The notes under the pieces are model-generated. The model searched no databases and was not told the origin of the DNA. It saw only the letters and a program-made list of their open reading frames with translations. Positions 1 through 11,443 of a stretch of DNA of 64,000 nt are shown here, piece by piece. Source of the stretch: Macrolepiota albuminosa. Taxonomy: Eukaryota; Basidiomycota; Agaricomycetes; Agaricales; Agaricaceae. The number at the start of each line of letters is the position of its first letter. The first letter of the stretch is position 1. The stretch covers positions 1,179,340 through 1,243,339 of the forward strand of contig JAMWFC010000044.1 in NCBI GenBank assembly GCA_027475525.1, given 5' to 3'. Both the position numbers and the translations under genes were made by a program.

Positions 1-1821
1 TCATGGGTGCTGGACAGAAAGTGCCTGCAGATTACTTCACCCTTGGTGCGTCTGCGAAGCTCTATGCCTGCAGGTGAGGTAATGATTGGTTGAACAGGCG
101 AGAAGAGTCCCGAGACAAAGGAGCTGAGGAAGAGAGTTTCGATGGGCTGTGAACAACTGATTTGGGACTTCTTTGAAGGTGGGGGACAGGTCGTGATATA
201 CGACGCGAACAACGGGTCGAAGGCTACGCGCCAGGCGCTGGCTGAAAAGTTTGATAAGTCTGGAATACATGTTGTACTTCTTGGTGAGCTCGCATTCTCC
301 ATGTGATTCCTGCTTCTCTAACTTCAGCTATCAGAATCTTTGTGTGATGACCAAGAGATAATCGAGAACAATATTAGAAGTGTTAAGATCTCTTCCCCCG
401 ACGTATGCATCAGCGCTCATCCATGACTGCTGCACGGGCTGACTGGAGATAGTATCGCGGGTGGGACCCTAATAAAGCGGTAGAGGACTACTACAAGCGT
501 ATTCATGATCATGAAAAGTATTATGAGACGATTGACGATCGGACCTGGCCTTATATCCGGATAATCAATGTAAGTCCACATGATCCCGATATTTGTCACG
601 ACTTACCCTGTAGTTGATAGGTTGGCGAGAAAATGGAGTTGAATGTATGTCTACCAGACAACTATGAAAATGCAACTCATTTCCCGCTAGAACATTCAAG
701 GATACCTCCAGGTATGTTCTGACCTCAATCATCGGCTGACTACCCGCTCAATGACTAGTAGTCTAGGATCGTTTTTTTCCTTATGAACATTCACAATCGC
801 TTTCGTACAATATATTTCGCTAGAGTATGTCTTTCCTACCGTAACTCACATCCGCTGAAATCTTTCTAGTCTGGACAGTCTTTGATAGAGCACTCCTACA
901 AGGCCGACTCAGATCTTTCACCCGCTGGATGGGAATATGCAGAACGTCTCAAAGATTTCCTTCTTGAGCGCCGCGCTAAGAGTCTCAAGGAACGCGGTAT
1001 TGACCCTCGTGAACGCAAGCTCGTTGTACGTGCTCCAGTCATGTCTCAATCTGTGTGTCATTAGTTTTAAATAATCGCTAGATTTGGACTTCGACCCGCC
1101 GCCGTGCAAATCATACCGCGTATCCTTTTCTAGCTGCCGCACAGACGATGAATGCCTTGGACGGTCCTCCAGTGGCTCCATCTCCCGAGCCGACCTCTGC
1201 CATCTCAAGTGTGGGCAAGACACTGGTAACCAAGGCCTCGGGCTCTTCGTTAAACGTTAAGGTTGTAGAGAAGCCTCAGATGCTTGAAATCAACCCAGGT
1301 ATATGGGATGGTCTCTCACCTGCACAGGCAAAGAAATACTATCCGGAGGACTGGGCACGCTTCCTCAAAGACCCTTACGCATTCCGGGCTCCGCGTGCGG
1401 AGAGTTATCATGACATTAGTGGTACGCCTGTTTCTTGATGTCTTCGTTATGGAGACTGGTATGATTTCGCGTCGCAGTACGCCTTGATCCCGTATTAATC
1501 GAGCTAGAGAAGGAGCAAGAGGACTTGCTAATCATTGGGCATGCGTCTGTTATCCGGTGCATGATGGCGTACCTTATTGGACTCCCTGCATCAGAGATAC
1601 CAGCAATCGAAGTCGCGCGTGGGGATTTGATAGAGGTTGTGCCGGCCTCCTATGGCGTGCAGAGTCAAGCATTTCATTTCTGGGATGGACCTGGGAGACG
1701 AGGGCTTGCAGATCCGGATGTCACCGACAAAGACGATATCAACTTTTATGAGAATTATGCTGAGGACACGAAAGGAAAGAGGAATTTGAATACACCGGAG
1801 CCGTCAATTATCAGAGGGTAG
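1..1821 (+). CDS. 6-phosphofructo-2-kinase (PFK26-type), 3' part
   Basis: This enzyme makes fructose 2,6-bisphosphate, the cytosolic activator of glycolytic phosphofructokinase. The gene enters from the left edge, so the N-terminus and P-loop are missing. The spliced frame shows GAGQKVPADYF, then WDFFEGGGQVVIYDANN, ESLCDDQEII and IINVGEK, all typical of the kinase domain, followed by NIQGYLQ and FLMNIHNRF and a phosphoglycerate-mutase-like domain (IWDGLSPAQA, ESYHDIS, LLIIGHASVIRCMMAYL). I place introns at about 46-97, after 280, 404, 570 and 644, and several more to about 1477; some are set by restoring the conserved reading. The phosphatase motif reads ARSGQS where bifunctional enzymes have RHG, so the phosphohistidine site is Ser, as in yeast Pfk26. 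It is therefore probably kinase-only. The stop codon ends at 1821. Confidence 0.93.
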
Positions 1822-2031
1822 CCAGTCATTTGAAGGGAGAGTATAAGAAGGGTAAACCAAGCTGTACATATCGACATACATGGTGGAATGCAGAAGTAAC
1901 GCACGTTTCTAGATGCGACTCGTCGGATATAGTGTAATCGTATCGTTTGTCAAGAGACAGCTTTTAAACCCTCAATCTCACTAGATAAGCATTCCATAAG
2001 ATAAAGGTATGAAAGTGCAGCAGCTTGGTGT

Positions 2032-4044
2032 TCATTCAATCTGGGTGATCTGGGTGTAGTCTGGGTGTTGATGACCTGGGACGATAGCCCACATAATGAC
2101 CATTACCCCCATCATGACCACCAAGCTAGAATGTTGAATGATAGAAATGTAAGAGGTCGATAAGTAGTCCAAGAAGGACAAGGTGAATACCCACAGAGGC
2201 TGCAAACTCTTGATGCCATACTTGCTGGAGATGGCGCCAGTCATGAAGGGCAGGACCGCACTACCTGCCTGACCGAAACCAGCTATCCAGCCGATGGAGA
2301 CAGTAAGGATCCGGCGGGGAAGGACACGTCCAGCATGGTTCATGGCAATGGGGTACATGGGTCCAAGAAGGACACCAACGAAGGAGATAGCAACGGCGTC
2401 ACCAATCAGAGAAGGGACGAACCAAATAACGAATTCCAGGCTAGACCAGCAGAACAGACAACTGCGTTTAGGGTAGACAAAGATAAAGGGAGAACTGACC
2501 CAATTGCTAAGAGAGCGTAAAGGAAAATCACACGCCGTTCACCGACCTAATAAAGAGGAATTTCAGAGGGACTTGCTGTCAAGCAATAATGGTATCAACC
2601 TTCCCGTTGACCCAAAGGAGCGCGACCCTACCTATCATGAGACCTATAGGAAAGGGTCCCTGAGAGTGTACGTTACGTATGAGTTCTTCGACACTCACCA
2701 GCAAAGAAGCCTGTTGAAATGTACCCCGATGCGGGACCACCATGCCTCTCTTGAATGATGTAGGTCACAATCCAGCCTAGGATCACATTTTAGCCAATGA
2801 CGGATGACGAGGACGTAGATACCTTACTCCCAATTGTGACTTCGACACCAACATAAATTAGAATATAGAATGCAAGTAACTGGACAGTTTTATGGCTGAG
2901 GATCTGACGAAATTTGCCATCTTCTTTGCTAAATTGCTCGGTGGACAGGTGTTCTGGTATTAGTTGCCCAATTTCTCTGAGACAATCTAAAAGGTTGTCA
3001 ACGTTAATCATCTTGTAGCAACTCTGGTTCCCACCATCTTGTCTTCTAAGACGGAAAACACCAACAAGGACGACGGTGTTTATTACAGCGAGGCCTAAGG
3101 ATGCAAGATAGTGGAAGGACCAATGTCGTTGCTGTGCAAATTGTGTCGCAACAAGAGGGGAGCAGAGTGCGCCCGCACCTGTCAATTCAATGTTAATTCT
3201 AAGATGGCCGTGATCCGGTAAACGTACCATATACAGCATGCAGTATACCCATTTTAGCCTCTGTATTTGTGTCAAAGCTTGCTACGAATCCATTGGCTTG
3301 CGCGTCCTGGCACGAGCAAAATTAGAGGAATGTCGGTTATTAAGTATGCACAATAACCTGTAGAGCAATTCCGACACCGTTGATACAATATGCCACAACA
3401 AGTGCCGGGAACGGAAGAGCAGGGGCCATCAGTGTGTAACCAGCCATTTGGAATGCGGAGCCTCGACGACCTGGAGTTAATCTCATCTGTCCATTTCAAA
3501 GGCTGCACTGTATACCTAGAACCATAACCTAAGCTCTGGCGATGAATTGCTGCATTGCAATGGCAATAAATTCATTAATTTCATACCTTCCCGAACCCCA
3601 ACTTGTCTGAGAGTGATACGTTTATCAAGCATCCGCTGAAGAAGCCCTAGGCATCAAGATTCAACTGTCAGCATGTGAAGCGAGAAAACAGTGAGAGTAT
3701 GACTTACTACACAAGAAAAGACAAATATCAACGATACAATGGTAAAGTTGACCTTTGTTGCTGTAAGGACACTGGAAAAATGGACTGCAGGTCATCGAGC
3801 ATACATTGTATACGGATTGAATTCTAGGTAGAAGCGGTCCTGTTGTACCATCGTTCCACCCTGCAAGGAACAACGACATGCATAATGCAGTCAACTGAAT
3901 ATGCGCTCTCGTAACCTGTTGTTTCGTCTTGGCTGGGTAGCCAACACCTTCATCAGTCTCGACAGCTGGGAGGCTAAATTCTTCCGGAAGATGTTTTCGT
4001 AAGGTTTCCCGTCGCACCTCGAGTTCAATTGTATCTTCTGGCAT
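2032..4044 (-). CDS. MFS transporter (tandem copy A)
   Basis: Major facilitator superfamily membrane transporter of the fungal Bsc6/fucose-permease-like type; the substrate cannot be told from sequence. The start is MPEDTIELEVRRETLRK at 4044. The first membrane helix region contains SLFLAGWNDGTTGPLLPRIQ, and later exons give GFFSGCLINVSLSDKLGFGK, ALVVAYCINGVGIALQ, WSFHYLASLGLAVINTVVLV, FYILIYVGVEVTIG, SFVGVLLGPMYPIAMNHAG and a C-terminal GVMVIMWAIVPG helix. About ten short introns can be placed with GT-AG borders, and the last exon ends at the stop at 2032. No disabling mutation was found. It shares exon order and most sequence with the next gene upstream, so the pair arose by tandem duplication. 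Confidence 0.82.
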
Positions 4045-4473
4045 GTGGGTACGGAAAAGCCTCTGTTAGAGTTGGAGGGAAACACAAAAATGTGGAGATG
4101 CTTGGAGTTGCCGAAATTTAGCAGCGGCCCGGGTCGGTGTCCCACTTTATCTAAGGTTCCGCTAATAATGTGAGAGAATATCTACTTATATGTGATTAAG
4201 GTGTTGAACCATGCAGAACAGAGTACTAGTTCAGTATATATCGACTGAATCAGATATCTCACTTGCCATCCCATGGTTAATTCTGATGTTCTCGAAACGT
4301 ATTGGTAAGATCATCAGTTATAATATGGTTTGCTGGGATGTCATAAATTCTGAAACTCAAGGGTTAGTTATCAGTGTTCCAAACGCTTCCCCCAGGTGAC
4401 TGCCCTGAGTCATGCACCTCCCAATAACGACAATCAGGTAGACTTCTCTACATCTATCTACGACACTGTACGT
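4045..4473. other. Spacer between the two MFS copies
   Basis: About 430 bp holding the promoter and leader of copy A and the 3' end of copy B. No gene, repeat or RNA was recognised. Confidence 0.5.
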
Positions 4474-6434
4474 TCAATCAATGCGGCGGTGACCTGGGAC
4501 GATGGCCCACATGATGATTAACACCCCCATCATTGCTACCAGTCTTATATCTAGGATAAGTCACAGTCAATTTGGCAAAAATAAACGCGCACAGGGGCTG
4601 CAGACTCTTGATACCATATTTATTGGATATTGCTCCAGTCATGAAGGGCATAAGAGCGCTGCCAGCCTGCCCAAACCCGGCGATCCAGCCAATGGACCCA
4701 GGAAGGATCCATCGGGGCAACACGCGGCCAGCATGGTTCATGGCAAGAGGGTACATGGGTCCGAGGAGAACGCCGACGAATGAGACGGCTATAGCGTTAC
4801 CGATAAGAGAAGGCACGAGCCAAATGACAAGTTCGAGCCTAGTTGATGGTATGATCAATCACCTTCTATGTTGATAAATGGGAAGGGGTACCAACCCGAT
4901 GGAAGTAAGAGCGTAGAGAAAGATGACACGGCGTTCGCCGACCTAAACGTGAGAAATTGAGGCGGCACTCCCACTAATCGAAGAGAGAGCTGACCTTCTC
5001 GTTGACCCAAAGAAGGGCCACACGGCCAATCATGAGACCTAAAGTGTTTAAGAATTAATATAACCCATTGCTCTAGTTCTTACCACCGAAAAAACCTGCA
5101 GATATGTAGCCGGACGAAGGGCCACCGTGCCTTTCATGGATAATGAAAGTGACAATCCAGCCTGAGAACAGTCACTCAGGCCAATATCGTACAGGAAGGA
5201 ATCAAGGCGCCCACCTCCGATTGTCACCTCGATGCCGACATATACAAGAATGTATACTGCAAGTAACTGTACAATTTTATTGCCTAAAATTTGGCGGAAT
5301 GTGCCTTTGTCGTTGATGGACTGATCAGGAGTAGAACGTTCCGTTATCACTTGCCCAGCTTGTCTCATGCATTCTGAAAGTAAAAGTCAGTGTCATCAAC
5401 TGTTTGACTTGACGGGGCCTACCGTCTTGGTTTTCAAAACGGAAAATATAAACGAGCACAAGCGTATTGATGATAGCAAGTCCTAAGGATGTAAGATAGA
5501 AAAAAGACCAATGCTTCATCTGTGCGAATTGGGTGGAGACAAGAGGAGAGCAGAGTGCACCCGCACCTTTCAACACATTATTCAACCCGGTTTAAACATG
5601 ATCGTCGGAGGTCAACCTACCATATACAGCGTGAAGTATCCCCATTTTTGTTTCCGCATTTGTATCGAAGCTCGCCACAAATCCATTGGCCTGAGCATCC
5701 TAGATTTTGAGGTTAACTTCAGAAAAGGTTGGTATACAGTTAGGATTACCTGCATGGCTATTCCAACACTGTTAATTGCATACGATACAGCAAGCGCTGA
5801 AAATGGAAGAGCAGGAGCCATGAGTGCAAAAGCAACCAATTGGAACGTTGAGCCTGAGGATGAACGATTATTCTTAATTCAATACCTCGGCAACCGAGTG
5901 AATACCTAACACGATGACCTATGATCAAGGAATCAGTACTGTTAATGAAGAAATACCAGTTTACCTTTCCAAATCCGAGCCTGTCTGACAGTGGCACGTT
6001 TATTAGCGCGCCACTGATAAAGCCCTTTACAAGGAAAATTCAGAGGATATTAAGAGAAGAAAAGCGGAGGGATTTTACTAACCACGCAGGATAAAACGAA
6101 CAATAACGATACAGTAGTGAAGTTAACCTAGAAATGCTGGACTGAGGCTCTCATGAAAGGAGAAGAGCCGAATCACATTGTATACAGATTGCATCCGTGG
6201 CAAGAGCGGTCCTAGGGTGCCGTCATTCCACCCCGCAAGAAACAAGGGTACGCAGCAGGTAATGAATTGTACATGGCCTATCAGAACTTGTTGCTTCGTC
6301 TTATCTGAGCACTCGGCGTAACTCGCAGAAGTGGCTGCACGATCTGCCCCAACGGGAGGCATCACGAACCCCTCAAGGACCTGTTTTCGCAACGTCTCAC
6401 GGCGTACAGTGAGCTCAATTGGTGCTTCAGACAT
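4474..6434 (-). CDS. MFS transporter (tandem copy B)
   Basis: Second copy of the MFS transporter pair, in the same orientation, about 430 bp upstream of copy A. It starts MSEAPIELTVRRETLRKQ at 6434; an in-frame ATG further upstream is ignored because copy A aligns only from this Met. Conserved blocks include PLFLAGWNDGTLGPLLPRMQ, RLGFGK, ALAVSYAINSVGIAMQ, FFYLTSLGLAIINTLVLVYI, LAVYILVYVGIEVTIG, VSFVGVLLGPMYPLAMNHAG and a final GVLIIMWAIVPGHRRID. The last intron is placed so that LQPL joins LVAMMG, which gives a stop at 4474. The N-terminal cytoplasmic tail is longer than in copy A, and the rest is colinear. Its start lies back to back with the PPR-like gene. Confidence 0.82.
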
Positions 6435-6750
6435 GGAGATGCGAGAAAGCCCTGTGAGAACGTAAAGGGGTAGAATGTTGCGGATTTGACTTGGGTTGAA
6501 GCTCGGGAAATCTCTCACACGGACTCAAAGTTCAATTACAAAATCTGCGATTGCTTATATGAGCTGAAAAAAGCATATAGGTCCAAGCCAATGTCTCTTA
6601 CGATTGAAATCCCTCAAGAAGACGAGCAGGTATCTGGGCTAATAAACGATTTCACAGGCAAGGTCAGCGACGCACTAAATCTTCTCACGTGATTATGCAG
6701 CTTTCTTTTCGGCGTCGTAGACCTACTGTGCGTCCTATTTCCGGTATGTC
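6435..6750. promoter_or_regulatory. Divergent promoter with CACGTG box
   Basis: Shared upstream region of MFS copy B (minus strand) and the PPR-like gene (plus strand). A CACGTG box lies at 6686-6691, about 60 bp before the PPR-like start. A short open frame at 6591-6692 is present but has no recognisable product. The same box precedes three other genes in the window. Confidence 0.4.
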
Positions 6751-8631
6751 ATGAGATCAAGCACTTTCTTCAACATTCGTCTCTCGAGGACACTCGCCAG
6801 TCACTTCCGATATTCAAGAAGCCCGGCTTCTTGCACGCGGCGGAATACCTCTTATGCCTCGCACTCAACTGTGAAGCACATATTATCTCGAAGCACAACA
6901 ATACCACAATTATACCTGCATGACAACGTCGGACATTCGCCTGAACATCTCAATGCAATGTTGTTGAATTTTGTGCAAACTAGAAAATTTGGCGCTGCAG
7001 GACAATTTTACATCCAACTCGTTCATTCAGGGGTAAAGATTACACCCCACATGGCATATGAGCAGGCCGCGATATCCTGTCTGCGATGGGATAACATTGA
7101 CGCTAGCCTAGTGGATTTTGAGAACTGGTTCTCTCTTGTCCCGGCGCGTGACCCGATGGATCAGACTCGTCCACCTTTGTCGGAGACCGACGCAGAACAT
7201 TTTAAAGACCTTAGGCGCATCTTATTCGCCTCCCCTTCCACTCGCCTCCCTGTCATTCTGTTCTTTGGAATATTGTCTGCAGCCAAAGGCTACATTCAAC
7301 CCGTGGTCAATGAGACCCTCCCGGTCCTAATTCGATACGCACCTGTTAATGTCGGAACTTGCTGGTTACGCGAGATGGAACAGGCAATTCTCCAATATTT
7401 GGCAGCTACTCCTTATCTCTCAGACACGCTCAATCACTTCCGCGATCTTTCAATCAAAGTCTGCTGTCAAGCGGGATGGCTGTCATACGCGATGACGATC
7501 TTGACAACAAATCCGCAGTTTATACTTAGCACTAGTACTCGAACGCTTCTTAGAAGTGCCTTGCGACATGCCAGACGCATAGAAGAATTGTCGATGTTAG
7601 ATCGGCAAGTCTGCCCTTCAAATCCTTGGCGACCTCGAACATTAGTTTCATCCACTGATGTTAAGCCGACTCCTCAACGTCCTCCATTATCATCGTACCG
7701 AAAAGAATATTCTCCTGCTTACTGCACACTCTCCAGGCATTACATGGCTGCCGAAATTCGGTATATTAACCAGCAACTTCGAGGCTCGAGTGATCTTGAC
7801 GTCGCTAATGTCACAGTCTTCCTCTCCCGTCTTCACGAGGTTGGAGGCGCTTCGCGCATCGTACAGTGGCTTCGCAGACGCGCGCTAGTTGCTGGGCCAA
7901 GCTGCAGTGTCTCTTGGTTGGAGGGTGAAATTACACATAATTTGACCCATGGAAATTACATTGAAGTCCTCAAGCTTTACCTGGCATACTTCAACACTGA
8001 GGCGCAGCTCCCAAACCTCTTTCCTGATGCATTGTGGGCTATCGCAACTTTCCATCAATTTGCCCCTGTGACCATGTTGTCAAACTTTCCAATCTCTGAG
8101 CGCTGGAGGGTGCTTAAGTCTATGATCCGCCTGATACCCACGCTACCCGAACCCGTTGTGACCTTGCGACTCCTGTACGGTACGTTTTGCTCAGAGAATG
8201 TGAGCCACAACGAGGCATACAACGTTCGCTCTGCTTTTATAACATCGTTTGGCGAGTGTGGGACTCCTGATGATGCGGTCCGTGTCCTCAAAGATTCTGG
8301 CAAAGCTCCATACACGAAGGAAGTGGAGACGTTAGCAGGAGTTCTAGCTCATGCGGGGCGTGAAGAGAAGACACTTGCGCTGCTTAGACACGCTGAGTCT
8401 GGGAAGATGGAGATGACATCGGTAGATGGACGAGTTTTGCGTTGCCCAGCTAGCCTTTTGATGTACGAACGCGTCATCAAGGGGTTTGTGAGAGCAGGTC
8501 TGTTGAAGCCTGCATTGGAGGTCGAGACAATGATGAAGAGAAGTTTGGGCCAGGACCTCAGTCCAAGCAAGAAACATCTCGGAATAATAGAAGCGCTACG
8601 GGCTTTGGAGGCTCAGCGAAAACAGAAATAG
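6751..8631 (+). CDS. PPR-like protein, probably mitochondrial
   Basis: Single open frame of 626 residues with no intron, unusual beside its intron-rich neighbours. The first 40 residues are rich in Arg, Ser and Thr and lack acidic residues, as expected of a mitochondrial presequence. The body is helical, with repeat-like segments such as LNAMLLNFVQTRKFGAAGQF near residue 65, LAGVLAHAGREEKTLALLRH near 530 and MYERVIKGFVRAGLLKPALE near 570, which read like pentatricopeptide helix pairs. PPR proteins act in organelle RNA processing or translation, so that role is inferred. No catalytic motif is visible. It converges with the dehydrogenase gene downstream, leaving about 130 bp between stop codons. 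Real coding status is near certain, family assignment less so. Confidence 0.75.
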   Translation: MRSSTFFNIRLSRTLASHFRYSRSPASCTRRNTSYASHSTVKHILSRSTTIPQLYLHDNVGHSPEHLNAMLLNFVQTRKFGAAGQFYIQLVHSGVKITPHMAYEQAAISCLRWDNIDASLVDFENWFSLVPARDPMDQTRPPLSETDAEHFKDLRRILFASPSTRLPVILFFGILSAAKGYIQPVVNETLPVLIRYAPVNVGTCWLREMEQAILQYLAATPYLSDTLNHFRDLSIKVCCQAGWLSYAMTILTTNPQFILSTSTRTLLRSALRHARRIEELSMLDRQVCPSNPWRPRTLVSSTDVKPTPQRPPLSSYRKEYSPAYCTLSRHYMAAEIRYINQQLRGSSDLDVANVTVFLSRLHEVGGASRIVQWLRRRALVAGPSCSVSWLEGEITHNLTHGNYIEVLKLYLAYFNTEAQLPNLFPDALWAIATFHQFAPVTMLSNFPISERWRVLKSMIRLIPTLPEPVVTLRLLYGTFCSENVSHNEAYNVRSAFITSFGECGTPDDAVRVLKDSGKAPYTKEVETLAGVLAHAGREEKTLALLRHAESGKMEMTSVDGRVLRCPASLLMYERVIKGFVRAGLLKPALEVETMMKRSLGQDLSPSKKHLGIIEALRALEAQRKQK

Positions 8632-8765
8632 GTACGAATTTCATTTTCAATTGATGCTCGTTGCTGATATCCCATGGACAGGGAGAACTAATTTACACAT
8701 TTCTCTTGAAAAACATGGCCGACATTTTATTGTCCGAAATCAATCCTTCGCCAAGTGTACTTGAG

Positions 8766-9872
8766 TTACCAAGCACGGTGGCCGCCATCGACAATTATGC
8801 TACAATTAAGCAATCAGAATGTACTTCTGAACAAACGGTAGATGGTCACTTACTCGCTTCCAGTACAGAAAGTCGAAGCGTCGCTTGCGAGCCACAGTGC
8901 TACTCCACGAAGCTCGTCGGGCTGTCCAAGGCGGCCCAAAGGATTCTGTGCAGACCACTCAGTCATAAGGTGTGGCCTGGGTTCGAGGAAGTTCCGTGTC
9001 ATCCTATTGGAATCAGGTCAGCTGCCGCGAACGTCTGTTTCAATCCCACGACGCAAATGATATCTCACTGTGTGTAGATGTAGCCTGGGCTGATCGTATT
9101 CACACGGATGCCCTTTAATCCAAGTTCACATGCCATAGAGCGTCCCATCTGTACTACAGCAGATTTGCTTGTGTTATAGGCGACCCAGTGCTGGTTCTAC
9201 AATGATAAGCATATAAGATTTGACGGTCTGCCTTAACAATAAGTGACTCGGCCAATACCTGGTTGGTGATGCTACCGCTCATGCTCGCGATCATGATAAT
9301 GCTTCCCTTCTTTCCAAAGCGCTCCATCTGCCTCCCCGCCGCCTGCGCAGTGAAGAGAACTCCGTTCACGTTGATGTCAATGAGCTATAGGTGGTTTATA
9401 AGCGTCGCCGACGACAAATTTGATGGCTGACCTTCCGGAATTCTTCTGCGGGATAGTCCAGACATTCAGCACTACGTAGAATGCCGGCGTTCGCAATGCA
9501 GACATCAAGACCTCCTTCCTTTGTGGCAATCTGCTCTGCAATTTTCCACATTCCTGTTTGGTCTGTAACATCTCCAGGAACGTACTCAAGCCTGCCGCGA
9601 TAGTTTCCGCTCAACAGCGGTAGTTGTGCGGCATAGGCTTGAACCTTGAGCCAGTCTTCATCAGGCTTGCTTGGGAGATCGAGACAGTAAACTGTTGCGC
9701 CCGCTTCAGCCAAAGCGAGCGCGAGTTCAAGACCAATACCGCGGTGTCCTCCTGTAATGAGGGCAACGCGGCCGACGAGGCTGAATTGAGACAGTGCAGT
9801 CCGCACTGGTGGAGCTGAGGCAAGGGCAGCAGCTACGCCTTGGATCTGTGGAGTGGTGGTAGTTGAGGTCAT
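8766..9872 (-). CDS. Short-chain dehydrogenase/reductase (polyol or sugar reductase type)
   Basis: NAD(P)-dependent oxidoreductase of the classical SDR family, close to fungal sorbose reductase/arabinitol dehydrogenase-like enzymes. The Rossmann nucleotide motif TGGHRGIG is near residue 44, CIANAG follows, the catalytic Ser sits in IMIASMSGS, and the YNTSK segment supplies the YxxxK pair. The C-terminal end is ASDASTFCTGSDIIVDGGHRAW, typical of the family. I use the ATG at 9872; the open frame continues upstream to a GTG but no ATG supports that. Introns follow FRK, ITNQ, YIYT and CTGS. The last gives a final exon ending in TAA at 8766. Length of about 280 residues is normal. The substrate is not determined. 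Confidence 0.9.
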
Positions 9873-11181
9873 AGTTGGGTTGGGATGATGATCCTCCACC
9901 CTCAGCTCCAGGCTTGAGTTTTAAGGTCTCATCGTGAGACACGGAAGCTTTTGAAGGAGTGCTGAAATCGGTCACAAGTGGTATATATATTAATAGACCG
10001 TGGTGTAAAGTGAGCATCATCAGTGCTCTCATGACAGAAAGTGTTACGCACCGGTCTCTGAACTTAGTCGCAACGGGCCGTTGCTCTACTGCTACCATTC
10101 TTAACACGTTTCCAACGCTGTGCGTTCTTTACAAGGTCAGGGGCGAAATCCGCATATTTTTGTCCGATCAGGATGGTTTCAAGGAAGGAATAAAAGTACT
10201 AGCGGAAAGGGGGATGCAATAATGTGATAAATAGAAAAGGAACATCGGATAGCCTACTTATCCCAAGCCTGAGAGTTCAGTTCTGAAGTTATCGCAAAAG
10301 CAGCAAGCTGACAGTCCCAATCCTGCGTTATCTCCATTGAACATGTCTCGATTCCCAGGATTCGGTCTAGAACAGAAGGTTGTACACCAGTTGCCCAGAC
10401 CCAGAAGTGTGTCAAGATATCTGGCCAAACAAGCTTTACCTCCACGAGCGAGCAAGTCTTCGATAGGAAGCAAAGTGTACATTCCGGAGAGCGTCTGGGA
10501 GCCGAATGAACCGCTATTTCTCATGAAAATTGTGCACCAAGATGTTATTATACGTATCACTGGTGATAGGGAATAGTCCTAACCCTGAACAGTTATTGAG
10601 TGATGTCAATCAAGCTCACCAAGGTATCTACACATCAAGGATGGCAATTTCGGGTACGAGCATTCTACGAGCATTCAATTTTCAAAGTAGAGACGAGACG
10701 TGATATAGCACAATGATAGATGTCAAGAGAATCGTTGAGTAATGTGACCATAGCCGGAGGCAGATGGATTGTCTGAAAACCAGTCACATTCCATTTTTTG
10801 TACTGAATCAGACTTATCTCAGAGCACATATATTCTATGTCGACAGCACCAGGGAAAGTGTGTCACGAGTTAAATGCATTACATCAAGTGGAGTATTTAA
10901 TGAGGTCGTCTCTGCTCCGGCCACCTGATATAGTGGTTGGGCTGCGCTATAATGAACTACATTAAGGCTCCAACCATTTAGTTTGTTCACCGTTTTTAGA
11001 CGGTATAACAGGAAGTGTAAGCGATAATATCACGTAAATCGGGTCTCAAAATGCCCTAGTGTTTCAAAATGCGATTTTTTAACAGATCGTGGTCGCAATA
11101 CACCTGATCCTTGCTAGAAAATAACTAACACATACTATTCAAGCTTTGATCTCGAGACTATCAGTGAAATTCACTCAAGAT
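9873..11181. other. Intergenic, no convincing gene
   Basis: The first 150 bp is the dehydrogenase promoter side. Open frames overlap on both strands at 10254-10576 (up to 100 codons), but none resembles a known family and they could be decayed coding sequence. Beyond 10.6 kb the sequence becomes AT-rich. Confidence 0.4.
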
Positions 11182-11335
11182 TGGTTTGCGATAAGGTAAA
11201 TATATATCTGTAGAACGCAAAAACACATTTGAAGATCTCCGGATTTCAGTGATCCGGCTGGTTTGCGATAAGGTAAATATATATCTGTAGAACGCAAAAA
11301 CACATTTGAAGATCTCCGGATTTCAGTGATCCGGC
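11182..11335. repeat. Perfect 2 x 77-bp tandem duplication (D1)
   Basis: Positions 11182-11258 are repeated exactly at 11259-11335. Identity stops immediately at both edges, so matched length equals the period. It has no open frame of interest and is one of five such 77-bp duplications in the window. Confidence 0.97.
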
Positions 11336-11443
11336 ATTCCTTTTTCCACAGGTATTCCTTTTCCCAGTCATAGAGAAACATGCACAATTCTGGACAGATT
11401 GCCCTCAAAGTTATAGAACACCTAGATATGAAGTATTACTACG

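Noticed and set aside
6591..6692. Short frame MSLTIEIPQEDEQ... upstream of the PPR-like gene
   Set aside because: Only 33 codons in a divergent promoter, no homology; possibly an upstream frame.
8661..9077. 138-codon plus-strand frame after the PPR-like gene
   Set aside because: It overlaps the C-terminal exons of the dehydrogenase on the other strand, which are clearly conserved.
10254..10576. Overlapping frames on both strands
   Set aside because: No recognised family and no consistent splicing; could be decayed coding sequence but not supported as a gene.
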